In this document: positions 51,924-61,443 of the stretch, one piece after another
How positions within the stretch are numbered: position 1 is the stretch's first letter
Layout: each line of letters opens with the position of its first letter
Assembly: GCF_007845645.1 (NCBI RefSeq)
Contig: NZ_VCQV01000006.1
Span: 62,001 to 126,000, forward strand
Source: Leekyejoonella antrihumi
GTDB lineage: Bacteria; Actinomycetota; Actinomycetes; Actinomycetales; Dermatophilaceae
Direction: 5' to 3'
DNA: 64,000 nt
Made by a program: the position numbers and the translations under genes
The notes under the pieces: model-generated
The model's input: the letters and a program-made list of their open reading frames with translations, nothing else
Database searches by the model: none
Told to the model about the DNA's origin: nothing

Positions 51924-52298
51924 ATGGCAAAGATCATTAAGCGCGCGAAGGGCAAGTCCGCCGCACGAGGCCGTCGCCACCTGCGCCTGCGTAAGCGGGT
52001 GTCGGGCACGACGCAGCGGCCGCGTCTGGTCGTCAACCGTTCGGCCCGCCACGTCTTCGTCCAGGTGATCGATGACACCGTCGGCAAGACGGTGGCCTCG
52101 GCCTCCACGATGGAAGCGGACCTGCGGGCCCTGGACGGCGACAAGACGGCGAAGGCCCAGAAGGTCGGCGAGCTCGTCGCTGCTCGCGCAAAGGCGGCCG
52201 GCGTGGACACCGTGGTCTTCGACCGCGGTGGCAACCGGTATGCAGGTCGCGTCGCGGCCATCGCCGACGGTGCCCGCGAGGGTGGCCTGACCCTGTGA
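51924..52298 (+). CDS. rplR: 50S ribosomal protein L18
   Basis: 124 aa. [20 protein letters not shown] and [20 protein letters not shown]; 5S rRNA-binding partner of L5. Confidence 0.98.
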   Translation: MAKIIKRAKGKSAARGRRHLRLRKRVSGTTQRPRLVVNRSARHVFVQVIDDTVGKTVASASTMEADLRALDGDKTAKAQKVGELVAARAKAAGVDTVVFDRGGNRYAGRVAAIADGAREGGLTL

Positions 52299-52344
52299 TG
52301 ACCCCGGTCGAGATGAACATTCCCGAGAAGATGAGGAACCACTG

Positions 52345-53010
52345 ATGCCTGGACCCCAGCGTCGTGGCGCCGCTGGCCAGGCCAGCGGCACCAGCAACGA
52401 CAACAAGTCGAACGACGGCCGCTCCGGCGGCCGCTCCGGCGGTCGCGGTGGCCGCGACAACCGTCGTGGTGGTGACGACCGCAACCAGTATCTGGAGCGC
52501 GTCGTCGCGATCAATCGTGTCTCCAAGGTCGTCCAGGGTGGGCGTCGATTCAGCTTCACGGCGCTCGTGGTCGTCGGCGACGGTGACGGCACCGTCGGCG
52601 TCGGGTACGGCAAGGCCAAGGAAGTGCCGTCGGCCATCGCCAAGGGCGTCGAGGAGGCGAAGAAGAACTTCTTCCGCGTTCCGATGATCCAGGGCACCAT
52701 CCCGCACCCGGTGCAGGGTGAGGCCGCCGCGGGCGTCGTGCTGATGCGTCCGGCAAGCCCCGGTACCGGTGTGATCGCCGGTGGTTCGGTGCGCGCCGTG
52801 CTGGAGTGCGCGGGTATCCGCGACATCCTGTCCAAGTCGCTCGGCTCGAGCAACTCGATCAACGTCGTTCACGCGGCGGTCGCGGCCCTCAAGGGCCTCG
52901 AGCGTCCCGAGGCCGTGGCAGCACGCCGTGGCCTTCCGCTGGACCGCGTTGCACCGATCCAGATGCAGCGGGCGATGGCCGAGGGCGCAGCCGAGAAGGC
53001 AGGTGCGTGA
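52345..53010 (+). CDS. rpsE: 30S ribosomal protein S5
   Basis: 221 aa. An N-terminal Gly/Arg/Asn-rich tail of about 45 residues ([19 protein letters not shown]) precedes the double-stranded-RNA-binding core [20 protein letters not shown]. Ends in TGATG overlap with rpmD. Confidence 0.97.
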   Translation: MPGPQRRGAAGQASGTSNDNKSNDGRSGGRSGGRGGRDNRRGGDDRNQYLERVVAINRVSKVVQGGRRFSFTALVVVGDGDGTVGVGYGKAKEVPSAIAKGVEEAKKNFFRVPMIQGTIPHPVQGEAAAGVVLMRPASPGTGVIAGGSVRAVLECAGIRDILSKSLGSSNSINVVHAAVAALKGLERPEAVAARRGLPLDRVAPIQMQRAMAEGAAEKAGA

Positions 53011-53189
53011 TGTCCCTGAAAGTCACGCAGATCCGTTCAGACATCGGTGGCAAGCCGCAGCACCGTGAGACCTTGCGTTCGCTCGGGCTCAAGCGCATCG
53101 GCCACACCGTCGTGAAGGAGGACCGCCCGGAGTTCCGGGGTATGGTCCGCGCGGTTGCCCACCTGGTGACCGTTGAGGAGGTTGACTGA
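53010..53189 (+). CDS. rpmD: 50S ribosomal protein L30
   Basis: 59 aa, [20 protein letters not shown] to [15 protein letters not shown]. Short ORF between rpsE and rplO with one-base overlaps on both sides. Confidence 0.97.
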   Translation: MSLKVTQIRSDIGGKPQHRETLRSLGLKRIGHTVVKEDRPEFRGMVRAVAHLVTVEEVD

Positions 53190-53647
53190 TGAGCGAGAAG
53201 CGGGAGCACGCACTCAAGGTGCACCACCTGCGTCCGGCCCCCGGAGCCAAGACCGCCAAGACCCGTGTGGGTCGCGGCGAGGGCTCCAAGGGTAAGACTG
53301 CGGGCCGGGGCACCAAGGGTACGAAGGCGCGTTACCAGGTGCCGGCGAACTTCGAGGGTGGCCAGACACCGCTGCACATGCGGCTGCCGAAGATGCGGGG
53401 CTTCAAGAACCCGTTCAAGATCGAGTACCAGGTCGTGAACCTGGACAAGATCTCGGCGCTGTTCCCCGATGGGGGACAGGTGACCGCGTCGGAGCTCGTC
53501 GCCAGGGGCGCGGTTCGCAAGGGCCAGCCGGTGAAGGTGCTCGGGACCGGTGAGCTGACCGTGAAGGTCGAGGTGACCGCGGCCAAGTTCTCGGCCACGG
53601 CCAAGGAGAAGATCGAGGCTGCGGGCGGTTCCATCACCGTGTTGTGA
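53189..53647 (+). CDS. rplO: 50S ribosomal protein L15
   Basis: 152 aa. [20 protein letters not shown] and the glycine-rich [16 protein letters not shown], ending AAGGSITVL. Followed by a strong hairpin before secY. Confidence 0.98.
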   Translation: MSEKREHALKVHHLRPAPGAKTAKTRVGRGEGSKGKTAGRGTKGTKARYQVPANFEGGQTPLHMRLPKMRGFKNPFKIEYQVVNLDKISALFPDGGQVTASELVARGAVRKGQPVKVLGTGELTVKVEVTAAKFSATAKEKIEAAGGSITVL

Positions 53648-53676
53648 TGGACGCCGACCAGGCTGCTTGACCAAAC

Positions 53677-53719
53677 GCCCCGGGCGAGAGGGACCGACAG
53701 GGTCCCACCCGCCCGGGGC
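53677..53719 (+). terminator. Nested GC-rich hairpin between rplO and secY
   Basis: Outer stem GCCCCGGGCG with CGCCCGGGGC (10 perfect pairs) and inner stem GGGACC with GGTCCC. No T-run. Probable partial terminator or attenuator: secY lies 133 bases downstream and probably has its own promoter. Confidence 0.65.
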
Positions 53720-53852
53720 TGACGTCATCCAGGTAAAGTTCTGCACGACGCCCCGGTCGGGTCGGCATACGGCTCAGCCCGACCGCTGGTGACCGTGATC
53801 CGGTCCGCCAGCACATATTCGCCGCGCGCCCACGTGGCACCAGGAGGAGTAG

Positions 53853-55178
53853 TTGCTAACCGCCTTCGGTCGCGCTTTCAAGACGCCTGAACTGCGCAAC
53901 AAGATCCTGTTCACTCTCGGGGTCATGGCCCTGTTCCGTCTTGGCTCCCAGCTGCCCACACCCGGCATCTCCTACTCCCTGGTGCAGCACTGTCAAAAGG
54001 GTGCGACCGGGTCGGGCCAGAGCCTGCTCGGGCTGGCGAACCTCTTCTCCGGCGGCGCACTGCTGCAGCTGTCGGTGTTCGCGCTGGGGATCATGCCCTA
54101 CATCACCTCGAGCATCATCGTGCAGCTGCTCACCGTGGTCATTCCACGGTTCGAGGAGCTGAAGAAGGAGGGACAGTCCGGCCAGACGAAGATGACGCAG
54201 TACACGCGTTATCTGACGATCGGCCTGGCGCTCCTGCAGTCCTCGACCTTGGTTGCCGTGGTGCGTGCCCGCCCGTCGACGCTGATCGGTGGCAGCTCGT
54301 CGTCCTGCCCGACGGTGATGCCCAACAACGACCTGCTGCACGTCGCGATCATGGTGCTGGTGCTGACGGCGGGCACCGGACTGATCATGTGGCTGGGCGA
54401 GCAGGTGACCGAGCACGGTGTCGGCAACGGCATGTCGCTGCTGATCCTTACGGCGATCGCTGCGCGGGTGCCCGGCTCGGTCTGGGCCATCCACGACCGC
54501 GGCTGGGGCACCTTCTTGCTGGTGCTGGCCATCGGCCTGGCGATCATCGTTGCGGTGGTCTTCGTCGAGAACTCCTACCGGATGATCCCGGTGCAGTACG
54601 CCAAGCGGATGATCGGCCGGCGGATGTACGGCGGTACGTCGACCTACATACCGCTCAAGGTCAACATGGCGAACGTGATCCCGATCATCTTCGCCTCCTC
54701 GCTGATCGCACTGCCGATGATGGTGGCGCAGTACATGCAGCCGCAGAACGGGAAGCCGGCCCCGGGATGGGTCATCTGGGTGACGAACAACCTGGCGCAG
54801 GGTGACAGCAAGAGCTACATGCTCATCTATACGGTGCTGGTGCTGTTCTTCACGTTCTTCTACGTGCAGATCACCTATCAGCCCGACGAGGTCGCGGACA
54901 ACCTGAAGCAGGCCGGATCGTTCATCCCCGGAGTGCGGGCGGGCAAGGCCACGGCCCAGTACCTGGCTTACGTCCTGAACCGCATCACCGTGGTCGGCGC
55001 GATCTATCTATCGGTGCTGGCACTGATCCCGCTGGTCGCACTCGGTATTGTGGGGGCCAACACCAACTTCCCGTTCGGCGGGGCGTCGATCATTATTCTG
55101 GTTGGTGTCGGCCTGGAGACGGTCAAGCAGATCGACTCCAAGCTTCAGCAGCACCACTACGAAGGGTTCCTTCAATGA
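53853..55178 (+). CDS. secY: Preprotein translocase subunit SecY
   Basis: 441-aa channel subunit with ten membrane helices. TTG start with AGGAGGA seven bases upstream. Family blocks: GSQLPTPGI, LGIMPYITSSIIVQLLTVVI (plug/TM2), VTEHGVGNGMSLLILTAIAA, and PFGGASIIILVGVGLETVKQ. Exports Sec substrates with SecE and SecG. Co-oriented with adk and map. Confidence 0.98.
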   Translation: MLTAFGRAFKTPELRNKILFTLGVMALFRLGSQLPTPGISYSLVQHCQKGATGSGQSLLGLANLFSGGALLQLSVFALGIMPYITSSIIVQLLTVVIPRFEELKKEGQSGQTKMTQYTRYLTIGLALLQSSTLVAVVRARPSTLIGGSSSSCPTVMPNNDLLHVAIMVLVLTAGTGLIMWLGEQVTEHGVGNGMSLLILTAIAARVPGSVWAIHDRGWGTFLLVLAIGLAIIVAVVFVENSYRMIPVQYAKRMIGRRMYGGTSTYIPLKVNMANVIPIIFASSLIALPMMVAQYMQPQNGKPAPGWVIWVTNNLAQGDSKSYMLIYTVLVLFFTFFYVQITYQPDEVADNLKQAGSFIPGVRAGKATAQYLAYVLNRITVVGAIYLSVLALIPLVALGIVGANTNFPFGGASIIILVGVGLETVKQIDSKLQQHHYEGFLQ

Positions 55179-55222
55179 CCCCACGAAGTTCTCGCTCGTC
55201 CCTCGCTCGATACTTCGCGGGG
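55179..55222. repeat. 44-bp palindromic repeat, copy C
   Basis: CCCCACGAAGTTCTCGCTCG continued by TCCCTCGCTCGATACTTCGC and GGGG; starts at the base after the secY stop. Terminal CCCC(A/G)CGAAGT and ACTTCGCGGGG arms pair. Confidence 0.88.
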
Positions 55223-55278
55223 CCTCCGGCATTGGCTGCTGGGGTCCGCGTTCTGCCCGACCTTGCAGGAGTTTTCGC

Positions 55279-55863
55279 ATGCGTCTGATCATTCTTGGAC
55301 CTCCCGGAGCCGGAAAGGGCACGCAGGCGGAGCAGATCGCCGCGTCCCGCTCGATCCCGCACATCTCCACCGGAGACATCTTTCGGGAGAACATCAAGGA
55401 TGAGACGCCCCTGGGGCTCGAGGTGAAGCACATCCTGGACGCCGGTGGCTACGTCACCGACGACATCACCAACAAGATCGTTGCCGACCGGCTGCACGCG
55501 AAGGACTGCGCTGCCGGGTTCCTGCTCGACGGATACCCGCGCACCACGGCGCAGGTGGAGGCGCTGGACTCCGTCCTCGCGGCCGACGGGCACCGGATCG
55601 ACGCGGTGATCGAGCTGGCGGTCCCCGAGGACGAGCTCGTGCGGCGACTGCTGGCCCGCGCCGAGACCAGTGATCGCAGCGACGACACCGAGCATGTCAT
55701 CCGAGAGCGTCAGGCGCTCTATCGTCGCGAGACTGCACCCCTCACCGACATCTACGGCTCCCGCGGTGCGGTTCACCAGATCGACGGTCTGGGCACGGTT
55801 GAGGAGGTCAGCAAGCGCGTGCTGTCCGCGCTCGACGAGGTGGCTGACGGCGTCGACGCCTGA
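55279..55863 (+). CDS. adk: Adenylate kinase
   Basis: 194 aa, the short form without a zinc/large LID domain, normal for actinobacteria. P-loop GPPGAGKGTQAEQIA at residue 7, AMP site DGYPRTTAQVEAL, LID region LARAETSDRSDDT. Balances ATP, ADP and AMP. ATG with GCAGGAG upstream. Followed eight bases later by map. Confidence 0.97.
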   Translation: MRLIILGPPGAGKGTQAEQIAASRSIPHISTGDIFRENIKDETPLGLEVKHILDAGGYVTDDITNKIVADRLHAKDCAAGFLLDGYPRTTAQVEALDSVLAADGHRIDAVIELAVPEDELVRRLLARAETSDRSDDTEHVIRERQALYRRETAPLTDIYGSRGAVHQIDGLGTVEEVSKRVLSALDEVADGVDA

Positions 55864-55871
55864 ACCGTCGG

Positions 55872-56741
55872 ATGTTTTCTCGCAAGGAGCGGCTGGAGCT
55901 CAAGACCCCCGATCAGATCCTGGCGATGCGCCGTGCGGGACTGGTGGTGGGCCGGTGCCTGCAGGAGGTCCGCGACGGCATCCGGGACGGTATGACGACC
56001 GGCCGGCTCGACCGGCTGGGCGAAACCTTCATCCGGGACCAGGGCGCGACCCCCTCGTTCCTCGGGTATTCAGGCTTCCCGGGATCGTTGTGCATCAGCG
56101 TGAACGACGAGGTCGTGCGCGGCATACCGGGGGAGCGGGTGCTGCAGGACGGCGACCTCGTGTCGATCGACTGCGGCGCGATCGTGCAGGGCTGGCACGG
56201 GGATGCGGCGCTCACGACGGTGGTCGGTGGTGACGGTGCCGCGCGGCCGCAGGACCTGCTGCTGTCCGCGGCGACCCGGGACGCCATGTGGGCGGGCATC
56301 GGCGCCTTCCGCCCCGGGACGGGGGTTTATCAGATCGGTGGCGTGATCGAAGACGCCCTGATGGCTGCCGAGCAGGACCTGCGTGAGCGTGGCGGGGCGG
56401 GCACCCCGGTGCACTTCGGCATCGTGGACGGCTACACCGGTCACGGCATCGGCGCCGAGATGCACATGGAGCCCACCGTGTTCAATGAGCGGGTGCGCCC
56501 CAAGGGTCCGCAGATCAAGGTGGGAGCGACCGTCGCGATCGAGCCCATGGTCACTCTTGGCACCCACGAGACCCATGAGCTGGCTGATGACTGGACGGTC
56601 GTCACGGACGACGGTGCCCGGGCGGCGCACTGGGAGCACACCGTGGCGGCCACCGAGCACGGGCTCTGGGTGCTGACCGCAATCGACGGTGGCCGCGAGC
56701 GGCTGACCGCTGCCGGCCTACCCTTCGGCCCGCTCGACTGA
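55872..56741 (+). CDS. map: Methionine aminopeptidase, type I
   Basis: 289 aa. Metal ligands are in VSIDCGAIVQGWHGDAALT (two Asp), GHGIGAEMHMEPT (His) and AIEPMVT (Glu), with the last Glu in WEHTVAATEHG. Removes the initiator methionine. Located after adk as in most actinobacterial spc clusters. Confidence 0.96.
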   Translation: MFSRKERLELKTPDQILAMRRAGLVVGRCLQEVRDGIRDGMTTGRLDRLGETFIRDQGATPSFLGYSGFPGSLCISVNDEVVRGIPGERVLQDGDLVSIDCGAIVQGWHGDAALTTVVGGDGAARPQDLLLSAATRDAMWAGIGAFRPGTGVYQIGGVIEDALMAAEQDLRERGGAGTPVHFGIVDGYTGHGIGAEMHMEPTVFNERVRPKGPQIKVGATVAIEPMVTLGTHETHELADDWTVVTDDGARAAHWEHTVAATEHGLWVLTAIDGGRERLTAAGLPFGPLD

Positions 56742-56800
56742 CCTTCGCTGCTCCGTCGAGGACAACCGAGCCGGTCGCCACCTTGAGTTCGATCGGGGTG

Positions 56801-56844
56801 AGAGGTTAGCCTGTCCTAAAGTTGGTGTAGTGAGGCTTGCCTCA
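56801..56844. promoter_or_regulatory. DtxR/IdeR iron boxes upstream of feoAB
   Basis: AGAGGTTAGCCTGTCCTAA (56801-56819) matches the 19-bp consensus TTAGGTTAGGCTAACCTAA at 14 positions. A second palindrome TGAGGCTTGCCTCA (56831-56844) lies 11 bases on. An upstream GTG (56830) falls inside this site, supporting a later feoA start. Confidence 0.75.
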
Positions 56845-56862
56845 GTCGTTCGGAAGGTGGGT

Positions 56863-57171
56863 ATGTCGATCGGAACCCTGCGCTTGCACGAACGGCACGC
56901 GCGCGTGACCCCTGCGGCCCGTCAACCGGGCGCAGAGGGTCGACTGGCCGACCTCCGCAAGGGCATGACCGCCGAGATCGTCGACCTCGATCTCGCGCTC
57001 GGCGACAGCACCGCCCGCCGGCTCTTCGACCTGGGCTTTGTGCCCGGTGCCCGGGTGAGTGTGCTGCGAAAGGCGCCCATGGGCGACCCGGTGATCTTGC
57101 AGGTGGCCGGCTACGAGGTTGCCCTGCGCAAGGCGCAGACGCAGAGCGTCCGGGTGCGACGCCTCTCGTGA
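56863..57171 (+). CDS. feoA: Ferrous iron transport protein A
   Basis: 102-aa SH3-like FeoA protein. Core: RKGMTAEIVDLDLALGDSTA then RRLFDLGFVPGARVSVLRKA and MGDPVILQVAGYEVALRK. ATG at 56863 with GGAAGGTG upstream. A 25-residue basic N-terminal stretch precedes the core. GTGA overlap with feoB; presumed iron-repressed through the boxes upstream. Confidence 0.92.
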   Translation: MSIGTLRLHERHARVTPAARQPGAEGRLADLRKGMTAEIVDLDLALGDSTARRLFDLGFVPGARVSVLRKAPMGDPVILQVAGYEVALRKAQTQSVRVRRLS

Positions 57172-59108
57172 GCGCCCACCGCAGCACAGTTGCCGCGGCG
57201 GTCACCGGCCAGGCCCGGCTGGCGCTGGTCGGCAGCCCGAACTCGGGCAAGACCACGTTGTTCAACGCCCTGACCGGGTTGCGCACGAAGACGGGCAACT
57301 ACCCGGGAGTGACCGTTGCACGGTATGAGGGTGTAGCGCGAGCCGGCGGCCACGACCTGGTCATCGAGGATCTGCCGGGGACCTACAGCCTGGCGCCGAT
57401 CAGCCCGGACGAGCAGGTCGTCGCCGATGTGCTCGACCCGGACAACGCCAACATCACGACGCCCGATGCCGTCCTGGTGACTCTCGACGCGACGACACTG
57501 GGCCGATCGCTGGGTCTGCTGGCCCAGGTGCTGCAGACCGGGCTACCCGTCTGTGTCGTGCTCACCTTCACCGATGAGCTGGCCCGACGCGGCGGCACCC
57601 TCGACGTCCCGGCGCTGCAGCGGGCGCTTGGCGTGCCGGTGGTCTCGGTGACCTGCGGGTCTCGCGTCGACCTCGGACAGCTGCAACGGCTGCTGGCCGA
57701 CTCGGCGGACTGGCAGCGGCCCGTCATCGCGCCCCCGACGGAGCCCACGGCCGCGCACGCCTGGGTCAAGTCGCTGACCCTGCGGGCCTGCTACACGGTG
57801 CCCGTGGCCGATCGACGCACGCAGCGCATCGACGCAGTGCTGTTGCATCCCGTCTGGGGGACCCTGGTCTTCTTCGCGACGATGTTCGCGTTCTTCCAGA
57901 TCATCTTTACGGTCGCCGCCCCGCTCCAGGACGGCGTGCAGAGCGGATTCAGCTGGCTGGGCACACTGGTCGCCGATCATGTCTCCAACCCGTTGCTTGC
58001 CGGCTTCCTCGGCAATGCGCTCATCGGTGGGGTGGGCAGCGTGCTCACCTTCGTGCCGCAGATCGCGCTGCTGTTCTTGATGATCTCGCTGCTGGAGGGG
58101 ACCGGGTACCTCTCCCGGGCGGCATTCTTGATGGACCGGTTGATGGCACAGGTCGGCCTGGAGGGGCGGGCCTTCGTCGCGCTGCTGTCCTCCTTGGCCT
58201 GCGCCATCCCGGGAATCATGGCGACGCGCTCACTGCCGTCCGCGAGGGACCGGTTCGCCACAATGATGAGCGCGCCGCTGATGACCTGCTCGGCCCGGTT
58301 GACGGTCTACGTGCTGCTGATCGGCATCCTGGTCAACCCCGACGCGAGCGTGGGGCCGTTCGGGGCACAGGGCGTGGTCATGTTCACGCTGTACCTCGTC
58401 GGCGCACTCTCGGCGATGGCCACGGCGTGGGTGTTCAAGGCGGTCAGCAGCCGCGGTGGGCCGGCGCTGCCGTTCTACATGGAGATGCCGTCCTACCGCC
58501 TGCCCCGTGCGCGGTCGATCGCCCTGTCGGTGTGGGACTCCTGCCGGGGCTTCCTGCGCAAGGTCGGGCGGATCATCCTGGTGGTGACCGTGGTGCTGTG
58601 GCTGCTGCTGAACCTGCCCATGCGGGGTGACGCACAGCTGCGCTCGGCCGGCGTCAACCCGGCCGACAAGCCGGCGGCGGCGACGTCCTACGTGCTCGAC
58701 CACAGCTACGCGGCCAACGTCGGGCACGCCGTCGAACCGGCCTTCGAGCCACTGGGATTCGACTGGCGGATCAACATCGGAGTGCTGGCATCCCTGTCGG
58801 CGCGAGAGGTCTTCGTGGCCACGCTCGGGCAGGTGGCCGCAGCCGAGAACCCCGATCAGCCCACGAAGGTTCTGCAGCAGATGACATATACCGACGGGCC
58901 GCATCAGGGCAAGAAGCTGTTCACCCCGGCAACCACCGCCGCCCTGCTGGTCTTCTTCCTCTACGCGCTGCAGTGCATGTCGACCATCGGGGTCATGCGC
59001 AGGGAGACCGGTGGCTGGCGATGGCCGGCCGTCGCCTTCGGCTACATGTTCGTCCTGGCCTGGACCATGGCACTGCTCACTCACGTCATCGTGGGGGCGC
59101 TGACGTGA
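57168..59108 (+). CDS. feoB: Ferrous iron transporter B
   Basis: 646-aa Fe(II) permease. N-terminal G domain: G1 GSPNSGKTT (residues 22-30), G3 DLPG, but G4 reads LTFTDE where NxxD is usual; then a helical linker and a membrane part with the two Gate motifs, including SLACAIPGIMATRSL with conserved Cys. GTG start overlapping feoA; its stop overlaps the start of the Nfu-like gene. Confidence 0.95.
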   Translation: MSAHRSTVAAAVTGQARLALVGSPNSGKTTLFNALTGLRTKTGNYPGVTVARYEGVARAGGHDLVIEDLPGTYSLAPISPDEQVVADVLDPDNANITTPDAVLVTLDATTLGRSLGLLAQVLQTGLPVCVVLTFTDELARRGGTLDVPALQRALGVPVVSVTCGSRVDLGQLQRLLADSADWQRPVIAPPTEPTAAHAWVKSLTLRACYTVPVADRRTQRIDAVLLHPVWGTLVFFATMFAFFQIIFTVAAPLQDGVQSGFSWLGTLVADHVSNPLLAGFLGNALIGGVGSVLTFVPQIALLFLMISLLEGTGYLSRAAFLMDRLMAQVGLEGRAFVALLSSLACAIPGIMATRSLPSARDRFATMMSAPLMTCSARLTVYVLLIGILVNPDASVGPFGAQGVVMFTLYLVGALSAMATAWVFKAVSSRGGPALPFYMEMPSYRLPRARSIALSVWDSCRGFLRKVGRIILVVTVVLWLLLNLPMRGDAQLRSAGVNPADKPAAATSYVLDHSYAANVGHAVEPAFEPLGFDWRINIGVLASLSAREVFVATLGQVAAAENPDQPTKVLQQMTYTDGPHQGKKLFTPATTAALLVFFLYALQCMSTIGVMRRETGGWRWPAVAFGYMFVLAWTMALLTHVIVGALT

Positions 59109-59698
59109 ACCCGGCGCCGGTCCCCATGCACCCGGAGGCCACGCTCGACCCCGCGGTGATGCGCTGGATCATTCCGGCGGGGACGCTGCCGGTCGTGGGC
59201 GAGATCGCCGACGTGCCGGCGCCGCTGGGTGACCTGTGGTCCTCGGGCCGGATTGCCTCGATCACGGTGGAGACCCGAGCGGTCCTCATCGGCCTCCCGG
59301 GGGAGCGCAGCTGGGCGCTCGAGGGCGCCCAGGTACGGGACGCCCTGGCGAGCGCCCTGCAGGAGCCGCACCGGTGGCAGTCCGTCGAGGTGGTGACCGA
59401 GGACGACATGTTGCGCGCCGCGCTCCAAGACGTCCTGAACGGCGGGGCCGGTGACTACATCCGCTCGCACGGGGGCGAGGTGGCCATCGTCGCTGCCCAG
59501 GACCGTCGGGCGCGGGTGCGGATGTCCGGTGCCTGCTCACACTGTCCGGCGGCCGGCTTCACCTTGCACTCTCGGCTCGAGTCGGAGCTGCGCGAAAGAT
59601 TTCCCCAGCTCGTTGAGCTGTGCGCGGAGGAGGACCCGGGCGGGTCCGGGCGCGCCCGCCGGCCCACCTGGCTCGCCTGGCATCGCGCCGGCTCCTGA
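59105..59698 (+). CDS. Nfu/NifU-type Fe-S cluster protein coupled to feoB
   Basis: 197 aa. The C-terminal NifU domain has the Fe-S motif GACSHCPAAGFTL (C-x2-C) after YIRSHGGEVAIVAAQDRRAR; the N-terminal half (APLGDLWSSGRIASITVETR, W in RSWALEGAQV) resembles the Nfu N-terminal domain. It begins with GTG overlapping the feoB stop, so it is third in an iron-regulated operon, in the place where gamma-proteobacteria keep feoC. A role in using newly imported iron for clusters is inference. Confidence 0.85.
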   Translation: MNPAPVPMHPEATLDPAVMRWIIPAGTLPVVGEIADVPAPLGDLWSSGRIASITVETRAVLIGLPGERSWALEGAQVRDALASALQEPHRWQSVEVVTEDDMLRAALQDVLNGGAGDYIRSHGGEVAIVAAQDRRARVRMSGACSHCPAAGFTLHSRLESELRERFPQLVELCAEEDPGGSGRARRPTWLAWHRAGS

Positions 59699-59730
59699 CC
59701 TGTCGATCCGGGGCGGTCGGCGCACCCGAT

Positions 59731-59759
59731 TTGGGCGCAATGGTGCGGGGCGGTAGGCT
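59731..59759 (+). promoter_or_regulatory. Probable promoter of infA and the alpha operon
   Basis: TTGGGC (59731-59736), a 17-base spacer and TAGGCT (59754-59759), a good sigma-70-type actinobacterial promoter, about 185 bases before infA. Confidence 0.6.
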
Positions 59760-59943
59760 AGTGCTTCGGTTCACGAGCGTCTTGTGACGTCCGAGCATCT
59801 ACTCCTCGCAGACCGGTCGGACCTCCACTTTATTTTGGGGTGTCCCACTCGGGGTGATGAGTCTGTGCCGGCGCGGGATCTGGCGAACCGAACCCAGGCG
59901 AAAGTCAACAGGACTTTGGCTGAATCAGCAGGTTGTGGAGGAT

Positions 59944-60165
<222 letters not shown>

Positions 60166-60230
60166 CGCAAGAGAACACCGCCCATCAGCTCCGCCCAGTG
60201 GGTGGGGCCCGACTTCAAGACAGTAGGCAG

Positions 60231-60344
60231 ATGAAGGTCCAGCCGAGCGTCAAGAAGATCTGCGACAAGTGCAAGGTGATCCGCCGTAACGGTCGGGTCA
60301 TGGTGATCTGCGAGAACGCCCGCCACAAGCAGCGGCAGGGCTGA
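60231..60344 (+). CDS. rpmJ: 50S ribosomal protein L36, zinc type
   Basis: 37 codons ([20 protein letters not shown] then [17 protein letters not shown]). Zinc ligands C11, C14, C27 and H32 present. Confidence 0.97.
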   Translation: MKVQPSVKKICDKCKVIRRNGRVMVICENARHKQRQG

Positions 60345-60534
60345 GCACGCTCCACCAGCACGAATCGCGTCTTCCAACAGGCGCACAGATAGTCATCATC
60401 CGCAGCACCCGGCCCCTGGGCGACCAGGACGTCACCTTCGGTTCGAAGGCCGAAGACCCGCAGGAGCCACTCCGGCTCGACACGGGACTGGTGCCTGCAC
60501 CACACCTTCGAGAAGATTCAGGAGATTCGCCGCT
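60345..60534 (+). other. Gap between rpmJ and rpsM
   Basis: 190 bases with no gene, no strong hairpin and no clear promoter that I can see; unusually long for this operon. Confidence 0.4.
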
Positions 60535-60909
60535 ATGGCACGTCTGATCGGTGTCGACCTACCGCGCGAGAAGCGCGTCGAGGTCGCCCTTACGTACATC
60601 TTTGGGGTGGGTCGTACCCGCGCCCACGAGACGCTGGCTGCAACCGGCGTCAACCCGGACACCCGTGTCCGTGACCTCAGCGAGGAGGAGCTGGTCCAGC
60701 TCCGAGACCACCTGGAGGCCAGTTTCCGCCTCGAGGGTGACCTTCGCCGTGAGGTGGCCGCCGACATTCGCCGCAAGGTGGAGATCGGCTCTTACCAGGG
60801 TCTGCGCCACCGCCGAGGACTGCCCGTCCACGGCCAGCGCACCAAGACCAATGCGCGCACCCGCAAGGGCCCGAAGCGCACGGTCGCAGGCCGTAAGAAG
60901 GCCAAGTAG
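60535..60909 (+). CDS. rpsM: 30S ribosomal protein S13
   Basis: 124 aa, [20 protein letters not shown] to [14 protein letters not shown]2TH domain in the head, contacting P-site tRNA. Confidence 0.98.
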   Translation: MARLIGVDLPREKRVEVALTYIFGVGRTRAHETLAATGVNPDTRVRDLSEEELVQLRDHLEASFRLEGDLRREVAADIRRKVEIGSYQGLRHRRGLPVHGQRTKTNARTRKGPKRTVAGRKKAK

Positions 60910-61004
60910 TCCGCTGACCAGCAACCGCTGGTCACTCTCGGTGATCCGACGAGCAGGCCGGATTGCACAACCTCATTCGCTGAGTTCAACAAGGAGTTAC
61001 AGCT

Positions 61005-61409
61005 ATGCCTCCCAAGAGCCGGACGGCTGCGGGCGCCAAGAAGGTGCGTCGCAAGGAGAAGAAGAATATTGCGGCGGGCCACGCCTACATCCGCAGTACG
61101 TTCAACAACACCATCGTGTCCATCACCGACCCCAATGGGGCGGTGATCGCGTGGGCCTCGGCCGGCCAGGTCGGCTTCAAGGGCTCGCGCAAGTCCACTC
61201 CGTATGCCGCACAGATGGCCGCTGAGGCTGCCGCGCGTCGTGCGATGGAGCACGGTATGCGCAAGGTCGATGTTTTCGTCAAGGGTCCGGGTTCGGGCCG
61301 CGAGACCGCCATTCGCTCGCTGGCCGCTGCCGGCCTCGAGGTCGGCGGTATCCAGGACGTCACGCCCCAGCCGCACAACGGTTGCCGTCAGCCCAAGCGC
61401 CGCAGCTGA
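61005..61409 (+). CDS. rpsK: 30S ribosomal protein S11
   Basis: 134 aa; [20 protein letters not shown] and the C-terminal [12 protein letters not shown]. Platform protein. AAGGAG upstream of the ATG. Confidence 0.98.
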   Translation: MPPKSRTAAGAKKVRRKEKKNIAAGHAYIRSTFNNTIVSITDPNGAVIAWASAGQVGFKGSRKSTPYAAQMAAEAAARRAMEHGMRKVDVFVKGPGSGRETAIRSLAAAGLEVGGIQDVTPQPHNGCRQPKRRS

Positions 61410-61443
61410 CGCCTGACGACTTGCCCTAAGGAGAACAGACACA

